A stretch of 64,000 nt of DNA from positions 1-64,000 of the forward strand of contig PKRH01000001.1 in assembly GCA_017577565.1 (NCBI GenBank), read 5' to 3'. This document shows, one piece after another, positions 36,192 to 44,793 of the stretch. Below the pieces are notes generated by a model that did no database searches, was not told the DNA's origin, and was given only the letters and a program-made list of their open reading frames with translations. The translations under genes were made by a program, and so were the position numbers. The stretch is from Thermoanaerobacterales bacterium (GTDB taxonomy: Bacteria; Actinomycetota; Acidimicrobiia; Acidimicrobiales; VFJN01). Each line of letters starts with the position of its first letter. The stretch's first letter is position 1.

Positions 36192-37172
36192 TCAGGTCAC
36201 CAGCGACGACAGCGGCACCTGGGGGCGGGCCCCGATGTGGCTGATGACCTCGGCGGCCGCCAGGGCGCCGAGCCGGCCGCACTCGGGCAGCGGCCGCCCC
36301 TGCGTGTAGCCGTAGAGGAAGCCGGCGGCGTAGAGGTCGCCCGCCCCGGTGGTGTCGACGACCTCGGTCGGGTGGGCCGGGATCTCCCACGTGTTCGGGC
36401 CGGCGACGACCACCGAGCCCTTCTCGGACATGGTGATGCAGGCCACCGACACCTCGGCCCGGGCCCGCTCGACGGCGGCGCCCACCTCGTCGCAGCCCCA
36501 CAGCGCGCAGGCCTCGGCCTCGTTGGCGAACAGGATGTCGACCCGGTCGCGCACGAGCGGCAGGAACTCGTCCCGGTGGCGCTCGACGCAGAACAGGTCG
36601 GAGAGCGTCAGCGCCACCTTGCGCCCGGCGTCGTGGGCGTGGCCGGAGGCGAACCAGTAGGCCTCCATGGACTCGGGCCGGTCGAACAGGTAGCCCTCGA
36701 GGAACGTCACCTGCGCCGAGCGGACGAGCTCCGGGTCGACGTCGTCGGGCCCGAAGAACGCCGACGCGCCGAGGCACGTGTTCATCGTGCGGTGGGCGTC
36801 GGGCGTCACCACGATGAGGCAGCGCCCGGTGGGCGGCCCCTCGGTGGCGGGCTTGTTCTCGAACAGCACGCCCTGGGCCCGCAGGTCGTGCGCGAACACG
36901 GCGCCGAGCTGGTCGTCGAACACCCGGCCCATGTAGGCCGCCCGGCCGCCGAAGCTCGCGACCCCGGCGATCGTGTTGGCGGCCGATCCGCCGGACAGCT
37001 CGATGCCCGGCCCCATGGCGGCGTACAGCTCCTCGGCCCGGGCGTCGTCGACGAGCGTCATGGCGCTCTTGACCAGCCCGTGCTCCTCGATGAACTCGTC
37101 GGTCTCGTGCGAGATGACGTCGACGAGCGCGTTGCCGATGCCGACCACGTCGAGGGTGGCGTCTGCGGTCAC
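36192..37172 (-). CDS. PfkB/ribokinase-family sugar or nucleoside kinase
   Basis: A 326-residue kinase. The N-terminal substrate region is VVGIGNALVDVISH and ELSGGSAANTIAGVASFGG (about residues 9-85, with the GG hinge), and the C-terminal signature DTTGAGDLYAAGFLYGYT (about 275) contains the catalytic Asp and anion hole. The LKxSDLFCVERHRDEF type insertion resembles adenosine-kinase-like members. Candidates are adenosine, ribose or fructose kinase. GTG 37172 follows TAGCCT by 7 nt. It is divergent from pepN over 49 bp. Confidence 0.92.
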   Translation of the reverse strand: MTADATLDVVGIGNALVDVISHETDEFIEEHGLVKSAMTLVDDARAEELYAAMGPGIELSGGSAANTIAGVASFGGRAAYMGRVFDDQLGAVFAHDLRAQGVLFENKPATEGPPTGRCLIVVTPDAHRTMNTCLGASAFFGPDDVDPELVRSAQVTFLEGYLFDRPESMEAYWFASGHAHDAGRKVALTLSDLFCVERHRDEFLPLVRDRVDILFANEAEACALWGCDEVGAAVERARAEVSVACITMSEKGSVVVAGPNTWEIPAHPTEVVDTTGAGDLYAAGFLYGYTQGRPLPECGRLGALAAAEVISHIGARPQVPLSSLVT

Positions 37173-37221
37173 CCGGGCGAGGCTACCCCAGCCGCCACCG
37201 GCGCTCGCTACGGTGCAGCCC
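37173..37221. promoter_or_regulatory. 49-bp divergent promoter region of the PfkB kinase and pepN
   Basis: Leftward TAGCCT (37180-37185) is 7 nt before GTG 37172; rightward TACGGT (37209-37214) is 7 nt before GTG 37222. The two boxes are 23 bp apart, so each -35 would overlap the other -10, which implies competing promoters and leaderless transcripts. Confidence 0.55.
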
Positions 37222-39780
37222 GTGCCGACCACCGAGAACCCGCACCGGCTGCCCCGCACGGTCCTCCCCCGCCGCTACGACCTGCGGCTCGAGCCCGACC
37301 TGGAGGCGGCCACCTTCGCCGGGTCCGAGACCGTCGCGGTCGAGGTCACCGAGCCGACGGCCGAGATCGTGCTCAACGCCGCCGAGCTCGACATCGACGA
37401 GGCCGCCGTCACCGCCGGCGGCGAGCGGCTGGCCGCCACCGTCTCGCTCGACGAGAAGGCGGAGCGGGCCACGCTCCGCCTCGAGCGCCCGGTGCCGGCC
37501 GGCGAGGCCACCGTCGAGCTGCGCTTCCGCGGCGTGCTCAACGACAAGCTCGTCGGCTTCTACCGCTCGACGTTCGTCGACGACGACGGCGCCACGCAGG
37601 TGCTCGCCTGCACGCAGATGGAGGCCGCGGACGCCCGTCGGGCCTTCCCGTGCTGGGACGAGCCCGACCTCAAGGCGGTGTTCGGCGTGACGCTGGTCGT
37701 GCCCGAGGGGCTCGCCGCCGTCTCCAACGCCGCCGAGGTGGCCCGGGAGCCCGCCGGCGACGGCAAGGTGGCGGTGCGCTTCGCCGACACCATCCCCATG
37801 TCGACCTACCTGGTGGCCTTCGTGGTCGGCCCGCTCGTGGCCACCGACCCGGTCGACGTCGACGGCGTCCCCCTGCGGGTCGTCTGCCCGCCCGGCCGGG
37901 AGCACCTGGCGAGCTTCGCCCTCGAGGTGGGCGAGTTCGCGCTGCGGTACTTCACCGACTGGTTCGACCTGCCCTACCCGGGTGACAAGCTCGACCTCGT
38001 CGCCATCCCGGACTTCGCCTTCGGGGCGATGGAGAACCTGGGCTGCGTCACCTTCCGCGAGCGGCTGCTGCTCGTCGACCCGGCGACGGCCACGCAGGCC
38101 GAGCTGCAGGCGGTCGTCGACGTCGTCGCCCACGAGATCGCCCACATGTGGTTCGGCGACCTCGTGACCATGAGGTGGTGGAACGGCATCTGGCTCAACG
38201 AGGCCTTCGCCACCTTCATGGAGATGACCTGCACCGACGCCTTCCGGCCCGAGTGGAAGCGCTGGGTCGACTTCGGGCTGTCGCGCTCGGAGGCCTTCGA
38301 CACCGACGCCCTGGCCTCGACCCGTCCCATCGAGTACCCGGTGGTCTCGCCGGCCGACGCCGACGGCATGTTCGACGTGCTCACCTACGAGAAGGGCTCG
38401 TCGGTCGTGCGGATGCTCGAGCAGTACCTGGGGCCGGACCGCTTCCGGGCCGGCCTCCGCCGCTACATGCTCGAGCACCGCTACGGCAACACCGAGACCT
38501 CCGACCTGTGGGACGCCCTCGAGGCCGAGACCGGCGAACCGGTGCGCCGGGTGGCCGAGTCGTGGATCTTCCAGGGCGGCTTCCCCGAGGTCGCCGTCGA
38601 GCGGGTCGCCGGACCGGGGACGAGGCTGCGGTTCTCGCAGCGCCGGTTCACCTACGGGGGCGGCGACGACGGCAGCCGCTGGTCCGTGCCGCTGGTCGTC
38701 GGCACCCGCACCGACCACGGCGAGGCCCGGGCCGTCGAGCTGCTGGAGGGCGACGAGGCCACGCTGGAGATCGGCCCCGAGCCGATGCCGTGGGTCGACG
38801 CCAACCTCGAGGCCCACGGCTTCTACCGGGTGCGCTACGCGCCCGACCTGCTCGACGCGCTGCTCGACCACCTCGACGACCTCACCCCGCTCGAGCGCTA
38901 CGCGCTCGTCGACGACCTGTGGGCCTTCGTGCTCGCCGGGTCGGTCGAGGCCGCGACCTTCGTGGACGTCGCCCAGCGGTTCGGCGGCGAGCGCGACCTG
39001 TCGGTGTGGGAGCGCATCGTCGCCGGCTTCGCCCAGCTCGACGCCCTGCTGGAGGGCGACGCCCGCGCCGCCCTCCACACCCGGGTGGCGGCGCTGGTCG
39101 GCCCGGTCCGGGCCGCGCTGGGCGCCGAGGCCGCCCCCGGCGAGGACGACCGCACCCGCGCCCTGCGCGGGTTGCTCCTGCGGGCGGCGGCGCTGCTGGC
39201 CGACGACGGCGCCGCCCGCGACCGGGCCGCCGAGCTGCTCGACCGCTACCTCGCCCACCCCCCGAGCGTCGACCCCGCCCTGGCGTCGCCGGCGATCGCG
39301 GTGGCGGCCACGCTGGGCGACCTGCGGGCCCACGAGCGGCTCGTCGCCCACTACCGGGCGGCCGACAACCCGCAGGACCGCCAGCGGACGCTCATGTCGC
39401 TGGCCCGCTTCCGCGACCCGGCCGCCTTCCAGCGCACCCTGGAGCTCGCCCTCTCCGACGAGGTCCGGACCCAGGACGCGCCCTACCTGCTCGGCCAGGC
39501 CGTGGCCAACCGCGACAACGGCCCGCTCGCCTGGGACTTCGTGGCCGGCCACTGGGACGAGGCCGAGCGGCGCTTCCCGGCCAACAGCCTGGCCCGCATG
39601 GTCGCCGGCATCCGGGCCCTGCGCGACCGGGCCGTGGCCGAGCGGGTGGCGGCCTTCCTCGACGAGCACCCGATCCCCCAGGGCGAGCTGCAGGTCCGCC
39701 AGCACGTCGAGCGGATGTGGGTGACGGTCGCCCTGGCCGAGCGGGAGGCGGGGCGGCTGGCCGCCGCGCTGGTCGGCTGA
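37222..39780 (+). CDS. pepN: Aminopeptidase N (M1 family)
   Basis: An 852-residue zinc aminopeptidase that removes N-terminal residues in the cytoplasm. The exopeptidase motif GAMEN is in FGAMENLG (about residue 270), and the zinc site is HEIAHMWFGD plus the Glu in LNEAFATFME (about 306-330). The ERAP1-like C-terminal helical domain (about 520-850) is complete. The start VPTTENPHRLPRTVLPRRYDL and the TACGGT box support GTG 37222. It is the actinobacterial PepN size. No operon partner is visible. Confidence 0.97.
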   Translation: MPTTENPHRLPRTVLPRRYDLRLEPDLEAATFAGSETVAVEVTEPTAEIVLNAAELDIDEAAVTAGGERLAATVSLDEKAERATLRLERPVPAGEATVELRFRGVLNDKLVGFYRSTFVDDDGATQVLACTQMEAADARRAFPCWDEPDLKAVFGVTLVVPEGLAAVSNAAEVAREPAGDGKVAVRFADTIPMSTYLVAFVVGPLVATDPVDVDGVPLRVVCPPGREHLASFALEVGEFALRYFTDWFDLPYPGDKLDLVAIPDFAFGAMENLGCVTFRERLLLVDPATATQAELQAVVDVVAHEIAHMWFGDLVTMRWWNGIWLNEAFATFMEMTCTDAFRPEWKRWVDFGLSRSEAFDTDALASTRPIEYPVVSPADADGMFDVLTYEKGSSVVRMLEQYLGPDRFRAGLRRYMLEHRYGNTETSDLWDALEAETGEPVRRVAESWIFQGGFPEVAVERVAGPGTRLRFSQRRFTYGGGDDGSRWSVPLVVGTRTDHGEARAVELLEGDEATLEIGPEPMPWVDANLEAHGFYRVRYAPDLLDALLDHLDDLTPLERYALVDDLWAFVLAGSVEAATFVDVAQRFGGERDLSVWERIVAGFAQLDALLEGDARAALHTRVAALVGPVRAALGAEAAPGEDDRTRALRGLLLRAAALLADDGAARDRAAELLDRYLAHPPSVDPALASPAIAVAATLGDLRAHERLVAHYRAADNPQDRQRTLMSLARFRDPAAFQRTLELALSDEVRTQDAPYLLGQAVANRDNGPLAWDFVAGHWDEAERRFPANSLARMVAGIRALRDRAVAERVAAFLDEHPIPQGELQVRQHVERMWVTVALAEREAGRLAAALVG

Positions 39781-39943
39781 CGCCCGCCGCCCGGCCGCCG
39801 GCACCCGACGGTGCGGGCGTTGGCGCCGGGCGACCCCGACCGCGCCCGTTTGCGCCGGGGGCGGCCGCACCGCGACCATCGTCGCCACCCCGTGGACCGT
39901 GCGCCGCCCGGGCGCCGGAGCTGAGGGCCGCGGGACCGGAAGG
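39781..39943 (+). other. 163-bp intergenic segment after pepN with a small hairpin
   Basis: The segment has a hairpin GCACC (39801-39805), CGAC, GGTGC (39810-39814), nested in CGCCCGC/GCGGGCG (39781-39787, 39813-39819), which may end the pepN transcript. Further on two near-copies of GTTNGCGCCGGGNG occur. I see no gene or strong promoter. Confidence 0.35.
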
Positions 39944-40597
39944 ATGCACCACCCACCGATCGAGATCCCCCGCCTGCGGGCGCTGGTGCGCCACGCCCTG
40001 CCCAACCTCGTCGAGGGTACCCTCGTCCCCCTCGGGGTCTTCTACGCCGCCCTGTGGCTCGTCGGCGTCCGGGGCGGGCTGGTCGCCGGCCTGGCCTGGT
40101 CGTACGTCGCGATCGGGCGCCGGCTCACCGCCCGCCGGCCGGTCCCGGGCCTGCTCGTGCTCGGCACCGCGGGGCTCACCGCCCGCACGGTCGTGGCCCT
40201 GGCCTCCGGCAGCGTCTTCGTCTACTTCCTGCAGCCGACGCTGACCACGGTGCTGATCGCCGGCGTGTTCCTCGCGTCGGTGCCCGCCGGCCGCCCGCTC
40301 GCCGAGCGCCTCGCCGGCGACTTCCTGCCGCTGCCCGACACCTTCCTCGGCAGCGCGCCCGTGCGCCGGTTCTTCGCCCGCATCACCGTGCTGTGGGCCT
40401 TCGTGCAGCTCGCCAACGCCGCGCTCAGCATCTGGCTGCTGCTCACCCAGCCGGTCGCCACCTACGTCGTCGCCAGGACCGCCGGGTCGTGGCTGCTGAC
40501 GGGGAGCGCGGTCGTGGCCTCGACCCTCTGGTTCCGTTGGGAGATGCAGCGGCACGGGATCACCGTCCTCTGGCGGTCGTCGGCCCGTGCCGCGTGA
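39944..40597 (+). CDS. VC0807/DUF3159-like membrane protein
   Basis: A 217-residue multi-pass membrane protein with about six helices. Features like LVEGTLVPLGVFYAALWLVGVRGGLVAGLAWSYVAIGRRLTARR and the long amphipathic stretch LAGDFLPLPDTFLGSAPVRRFFARITVLWA are those of the VC0807 (DUF3159-like) group. Function unknown; related proteins have been linked to septation-type membrane proteins. ATG 39944 is preceded closely by GGAAGG, a weak ribosome site; the upstream 15 codons are in frame but shadow-like. Its end overlaps the next gene by 11 nt. Confidence 0.8.
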   Translation: MHHPPIEIPRLRALVRHALPNLVEGTLVPLGVFYAALWLVGVRGGLVAGLAWSYVAIGRRLTARRPVPGLLVLGTAGLTARTVVALASGSVFVYFLQPTLTTVLIAGVFLASVPAGRPLAERLAGDFLPLPDTFLGSAPVRRFFARITVLWAFVQLANAALSIWLLLTQPVATYVVARTAGSWLLTGSAVVASTLWFRWEMQRHGITVLWRSSARAA

Positions 40598-41366
40598 CAC
40601 CCGGCCGCTGACGCTGCGGACCGCCGACGGCCTGTCGCTGGCCGCCGACGCCTGGCTGACGCCGACGGCCGCCTCGTCCGCCGTCGTCCTCGTCCACGGC
40701 TTCACCGCCCACCGCCGCGACCCGTCGGTCGTCGCCGCCGCGCACGAGCTGCGGGACGCCGGGCACGCGGTCCTGACCTACGACATGCGGGGCCACGGCG
40801 AGTCCGACGGCCTGTGCACGCTCGGCGACCGGGAGGCGCTCGACGTGGCGGCCGCCGCCGTGGCCGCCCGCGACCTGGCGCCGCGGGTCGTGCTCGTGGG
40901 GGCCTCGCTCGGGGCGATCGCCGTGCTGCGCTACGCCGTCGACGACCCGGACCTCGCCGGGGTGGTGACGGTCAGCGCGCCGGCCCGCTGGCGCCTCCAC
41001 AGCCCCCGGGCCGCCCTCGCCGCCGTGCTCACCCGCACCGGCCCGGGGCGGCGCCTGGCCCGGCGCCTGGGGGCCCGGCTCGACCGCCGCTGGCGCTGGA
41101 CCGAGCCGCCCGACGCCCTCGCCGCCCGCCTGCCCGTGCCGCTCGCCGTCGTCCACGGCGGGGCGGACCGGTTCATGCCGGCCGCCGAGGCCGACCGCCT
41201 GCACCGGGCCGGCACCGCGACGGCCGGCGGCCGCGCCCACGGCGCCCCGCGCCGGCTGCTCGTCGTGCCCGACATGGGCCACGCCTACTGCACCCGGGGC
41301 CTCGACGCGGTCGCCGACGCGGTCGGCTGGTGCCTGGCCGCCGCCCCGCAGGGCCGGCCGGCCTGA
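40587..41366 (+). CDS. Alpha/beta-hydrolase (lysophospholipase/monoglyceride lipase-like)
   Basis: A 259-residue hydrolase. VVLVHGFTAHRRDP (about residues 33-46) is the oxyanion region, YDMRGHGESDG follows, the nucleophile is GASLGA (about 109), the acid is likely in HGGADRFMP (about 190-198) and the His in VPDMGHAYC (about 234). The layout resembles lysophospholipases and monoglyceride lipases, which would fit its overlap with a membrane-protein gene. GTG 40587 begins within the end of the upstream gene (11-nt overlap), so they are coupled. Confidence 0.9.
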   Translation: MPRDTRPLTLRTADGLSLAADAWLTPTAASSAVVLVHGFTAHRRDPSVVAAAHELRDAGHAVLTYDMRGHGESDGLCTLGDREALDVAAAAVAARDLAPRVVLVGASLGAIAVLRYAVDDPDLAGVVTVSAPARWRLHSPRAALAAVLTRTGPGRRLARRLGARLDRRWRWTEPPDALAARLPVPLAVVHGGADRFMPAAEADRLHRAGTATAGGRAHGAPRRLLVVPDMGHAYCTRGLDAVADAVGWCLAAAPQGRPA

Positions 41367-41382
41367 GCGCCCCGCCCCGCCG

Positions 41383-42015
41383 TCAGAGCAGCGACAGCAC
41401 GAGCAGCCCCTGCCCGAGGTGGTAGGTGACCATGACGGCCAGGCGGCCGTGCCGGTGGCTGCGCACGAAGCGCCCGTAGCCGATCAGCGCGTCGGACAGG
41501 TAGAACAGCAGCGCGCCGGCGATCGCCACCGCCCGCCAGCTGCCGGCGGCGCACACGAGCATCGCCGAGATGACGGCCATGTAGGCGGCCACCGGGCCCA
41601 CCAGGGCGGGCGCCGTCCGGCGGGCGCTGCGCAGGAGGGGGACGCCGACCCCGACCCCGGCGGCGACGACCACCGCGAGGCCGAGGGCCACGCCCGCGGG
41701 CTCGAGGCCGCCGGCCACGAACCCCACGACGTAGGCGACGTGCGCCAGCAGGAACGAGGCCAGGCCCGGCACGAACCGGTCGCTCGGCAGCATGAGGAAC
41801 ACGTCGCCGACCAGCGACAGGGCGAGCGCCACGACGAACCACGCCCGCACCGTGGGGTCGGCGGGGTCGAGCGCCAGCGCCGCCCCGGTGAGCAGGGCCA
41901 GGGTCAGGGGCTTGCCGACGTACTCGACCGGTCGCCGGTCGGCGTGGACGGCCCACCAGTCGACGACCGCGCTCAGGGCGGCGGCCGCGAGCAGGGCGGC
42001 GGCCGGCCCGGTCAC
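41383..42015 (-). CDS. YhhN family membrane protein (lysoplasmalogenase)
   Basis: A 210-residue protein with about eight helices, matching the YhhN/TMEM86 family. The animal members cleave the vinyl ether bond of lysoplasmalogens. The conserved segments are YVGKPLTLALLTGAALAL (Lys-Pro), LSLVGDVFLMLP (Gly-Asp, catalytic) and LFYLSDALIGYGRF (Ser-Asp). GTG 42015 overlaps the FAD reductase stop as GTGA; it is the last gene of a three-gene unit. A role in lipid turnover is inferred from the family. Confidence 0.88.
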   Translation of the reverse strand: MTGPAAALLAAAALSAVVDWWAVHADRRPVEYVGKPLTLALLTGAALALDPADPTVRAWFVVALALSLVGDVFLMLPSDRFVPGLASFLLAHVAYVVGFVAGGLEPAGVALGLAVVVAAGVGVGVPLLRSARRTAPALVGPVAAYMAVISAMLVCAAGSWRAVAIAGALLFYLSDALIGYGRFVRSHRHGRLAVMVTYHLGQGLLVLSLL

Positions 42016-43262
42016 GCCGACGCCGCCTGGGCCATGGCCTCCTCCCAACCGGCGCCCTCCTCGATGAGGCGCCGGTAGGTGACGAGGGGCCGGGGCCGGT
42101 TCATGGACAGCGCGCCGACCAGCCGGTCGCCGCGGCGGTAGAGGGCGACGAAGCGCCGATCCTCGGTCGAGCCGTCGACGACCGCCACCTCGTCGGCCCC
42201 CGCCGACCACCCGGCCAGCTGCACCTTGCGGTCGTACTGGTCGGACCAGAACCAGGGCACCGGGTCGTACGGCTCGACCTCGCCGCCGTCGCCCCCGGCG
42301 AACGGCGGCTCGGCCAGCAGCCGGCGGGCCGCGTGGGCACCCATCGCCACGGCGTTGTCCCAGTGCTCGACCCGCACGAGCTCGCCGAGGCGGCGGCTCG
42401 GCCAGCGAGCGACGTCGCCGGCGGCCACGACGCCGGGGGCCACCCAGGTCGTCGCGTCGCACACGACGCCGTCGTCGAGCGCGAGGCCCGAGCCGGCCAG
42501 CCAGTCGGTGGCCGGCGAGACCCCGATGCCGACGACGACGAGGTCGGCGGGCACGGCGCTGCCGTCGGCCAGGCGGACCCGCTCGACCCGGCCGTCGCCC
42601 TCGAAGCCGGCGACGCCGACGCCCAGGCGCAGGTCGACGCCGTGGTCGCGGTGCAGCTCCGCCACGACGTTGCCCATCTCGGCGCCGAGGGCCCGCTCCA
42701 GCGGCACGGGCAGCGCCTCGAGCAGGGTCACCTCGTGGCCGCGCCCGCGACAGGTGGCCGCCACCTCGGCCCCGACGAAGCCGGCGCCGATGACGACCAC
42801 CCGCCGGGGGCCGGCGTCGAGGTCGGCCCGGATCGCCAGGGCGTCGTCGAGCGTGCGGAGCGTGTGGACGCCGGCCAGGCCGTCGGTGCCCGGCAGGCGC
42901 CGGGGCGCGGCCCCGGTGGCGATGACCAGCCCGTCGTAGCGGAGCTCGTCGCCGCCCTCCAGGGCGACGCGCCGGCCGCCGACGTCGAGGCCGACGGCCC
43001 GGGTCCCCAGCCGCCAGTCGACGTCGAGGCCGTCGAGCCCGCCCGGGGTCGTGACCGTGAGGGCGATCCGGTCGACGCCCCACTCGCCCGCCAGGAGCTG
43101 CTTGGACAGCGGCGGCCGGTCGTAGGGCAGGTGGCGCTCGGCGCCGACGACCGTGATCGGGCCGTCGAAGCCCCGGTGGCGCAGCTCCTCCACCGCCCGC
43201 AGGCCCGCCAGCGAGGCGCCGACCACCACCACGGCGGGGCCGGCACCGCCCGCGCCGGTCAC
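42012..43262 (-). CDS. FAD-dependent ferredoxin reductase
   Basis: A 416-residue NAD(P)H-ferredoxin reductase of the putidaredoxin-reductase type. The FAD motif is VVVGASLAGLRAVEELR (about residues 11-27), the NAD(P)H motif VVVIGAGFVGAEVA (about 155-168), and the second FAD motif VVAAGDVARWPS (about 282-293); RPPLSKQLL is also typical. The C-terminal domain ends in the interface for ferredoxin. GTG 43262 overlaps the ferredoxin stop as GTGA. A partner monooxygenase, often a P450, is not in this window. Confidence 0.95.
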   Translation of the reverse strand: MTGAGGAGPAVVVVGASLAGLRAVEELRHRGFDGPITVVGAERHLPYDRPPLSKQLLAGEWGVDRIALTVTTPGGLDGLDVDWRLGTRAVGLDVGGRRVALEGGDELRYDGLVIATGAAPRRLPGTDGLAGVHTLRTLDDALAIRADLDAGPRRVVVIGAGFVGAEVAATCRGRGHEVTLLEALPVPLERALGAEMGNVVAELHRDHGVDLRLGVGVAGFEGDGRVERVRLADGSAVPADLVVVGIGVSPATDWLAGSGLALDDGVVCDATTWVAPGVVAAGDVARWPSRRLGELVRVEHWDNAVAMGAHAARRLLAEPPFAGGDGGEVEPYDPVPWFWSDQYDRKVQLAGWSAGADEVAVVDGSTEDRRFVALYRRGDRLVGALSMNRPRPLVTYRRLIEEGAGWEEAMAQAASA

Positions 43263-43459
43263 TCCTCGACGAGCGAGATGGCCGCCTTGGGGCAGCGGCG
43301 GACGGCCTCCTCGACCTTCGGGCGCAGCTCCTCGGGCGGCGTCTCGTCGAGGACGTAGAGGTAGTCGTCGTCACGCACCTCGAAGACCTCGGGCGCCGCC
43401 TCCATGCACCGGGCGTTGCTCTCGCACAGGTCGAAGTCGACCACGACTCGGTAGGCCAT
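43259..43459 (-). CDS. [3Fe-4S] ferredoxin
   Basis: A 66-residue ferredoxin with three cysteines arranged as CESNARC and a distant CPKAAI, the pattern of [3Fe-4S] proteins that feed P450s and other oxygenases in actinobacteria. AAPEVFEVRDDDYLYVL between is typical. ATG 43459 is preceded by GGAGGGG, and TAGGTT at 43501-43506 on the minus strand is a possible -10. It is coupled to its reductase. Confidence 0.94.
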   Translation of the reverse strand: MAYRVVVDFDLCESNARCMEAAPEVFEVRDDDYLYVLDETPPEELRPKVEEAVRRCPKAAISLVEE

Positions 43460-43528
43460 GAACCACCCCTCCGGAGACCGAGATGTCCGATCGGGCGGCC
43501 AACCTAGTGGGGATAGCGTGCGACGAGC

Positions 43529-44755
43529 ATGACGAGGTCGCCCGACATCAGCCGACGCGACGCCCGTCGCATCGCGCTGGCGGCGCAGGGGTTCACCGAC
43601 CGCCGGCCGACCGGCCGCGTCGACCGCCGCCACTTCCGCCGCGTGCTCGAGCGGGTCGCGACCGTCCAGCTCGACTCGGTCAACGTCCTCACCCGCAGCC
43701 ACGAGCTGGTGTTCTTCGCCCGGCTCGGCCCCTACGACCGCCGGGCGCTCGAACGGTGGCTGTGGGACAGCCGCGAGGTGTTCGAGTACTGGGGCCACGA
43801 GGCGTCGCTGCACCCGGTCGAGCGCCACCCGCTGCTGCGCTGGCGCATGGCCGGCGAGCACCCGTGGGACGGGATCCGGCGCAGCGCCCGCGACAACCCG
43901 GAGATGGTGGCCGCCGCCCTCGCCGAGATCGCGGCCCGGGGCCCGGTCAGCATCGGCGAGCTCGAGGTGAACCGGGCCGCTCCCCGGCGGGAGGCGTCCT
44001 GGTGGGGCTGGGGCGACGCCAAGCGGGTCGTCGAGCACCTGTTCCACGCCGGCGAGGTCACCGCCACCCGCCGCAACGGCTTCACCCGCTACTACGTGCT
44101 GCCCGAGCGGTGGTTCCCGCCCGAGGTGCTCGCCCTCCCCACGCCCGACCCCGACGAGGCCCGCCGGGAGCTGCTGCTGCTCGCCGCCCGTGCCCACGGC
44201 GTCGGCACCGCCCGCGACCTGGCCGACTACTACCGGATCGGCGTGCGGGAGGCGGTCCCGCTGCTCGAGGGCCTGGTCGCCGGGGGCGCGCTCGAGCGGG
44301 TCCGGGTCGAGGGCTGGTCGAGCCCCGCCTACCTGCACCCGGCGGCGGTCCGGCCCCGGCGGCGGCTGCGGTGCCGGGCGCTGCTGTCACCGTTCGACTC
44401 GCTGATCTGGGCCCGGGAGCGCACCGAGCGGCTGTTCGACTTCCGCTACCGCATCGAGATCTACGTCCCCGCCCCCAAGCGCGTCCACGGCTACTACGTG
44501 CTGCCCTTCCTGCTGGACGAGCGCCTGGTCGCCCGCGTCGACCTCAAGGCCGACCGCCGGGCCGGCGTGCTGCGGGTCCGGGCGGCGTGGGGCGAGCCCG
44601 CCGCCGCGGCGGCGACCGAGGGCGGCTGCGACCGGGTGGTCACCGAGCTGGCCGCCGAGCTGGCCCTCCTGGCCGGCTGGCTCGGCCTGGACGGCGGCGT
44701 CGCCGTCGAGCCCCGGGGCGACCTGGCCGCACCGCTCGCCGCGGCGGTCGCCTGA
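43529..44755 (+). CDS. AlkX/YcaQ-type DNA interstrand-crosslink glycosylase
   Basis: A 408-residue protein of the HTH_42 group (AlkZ/AlkX/YcaQ), which cuts out alkylated or cross-linked bases. Three winged-helix repeats form the fold. The catalytic motif is QLDSVNV in ATVQLDSV (about residue 50), that is Gln-hydrophobic-Asp, which marks the AlkX/YcaQ branch rather than the AlkZ QxQ branch. LYYxxDFRYRIEIYVPAPKRVHGYYVLPFL near residue 320 is a strong family stretch. ATG 43529 lies 9 nt after TAGCGT (43514-43519). The family is experimentally established; the exact lesion is not known here. Confidence 0.88.
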   Translation: MTRSPDISRRDARRIALAAQGFTDRRPTGRVDRRHFRRVLERVATVQLDSVNVLTRSHELVFFARLGPYDRRALERWLWDSREVFEYWGHEASLHPVERHPLLRWRMAGEHPWDGIRRSARDNPEMVAAALAEIAARGPVSIGELEVNRAAPRREASWWGWGDAKRVVEHLFHAGEVTATRRNGFTRYYVLPERWFPPEVLALPTPDPDEARRELLLLAARAHGVGTARDLADYYRIGVREAVPLLEGLVAGGALERVRVEGWSSPAYLHPAAVRPRRRLRCRALLSPFDSLIWARERTERLFDFRYRIEIYVPAPKRVHGYYVLPFLLDERLVARVDLKADRRAGVLRVRAAWGEPAAAAATEGGCDRVVTELAAELALLAGWLGLDGGVAVEPRGDLAAPLAAAVA

Positions 44756-44793
44756 GCACCCCGGCCGGCGGGGCGGCCGGCCGGTCGGCCCGG

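Noticed and set aside
43487-43494. Palindrome CCGATCGG between the ferredoxin and AlkX-like genes
   Set aside because: An 8-bp GC-rich palindrome is expected often by chance, and it does not line up with either promoter.
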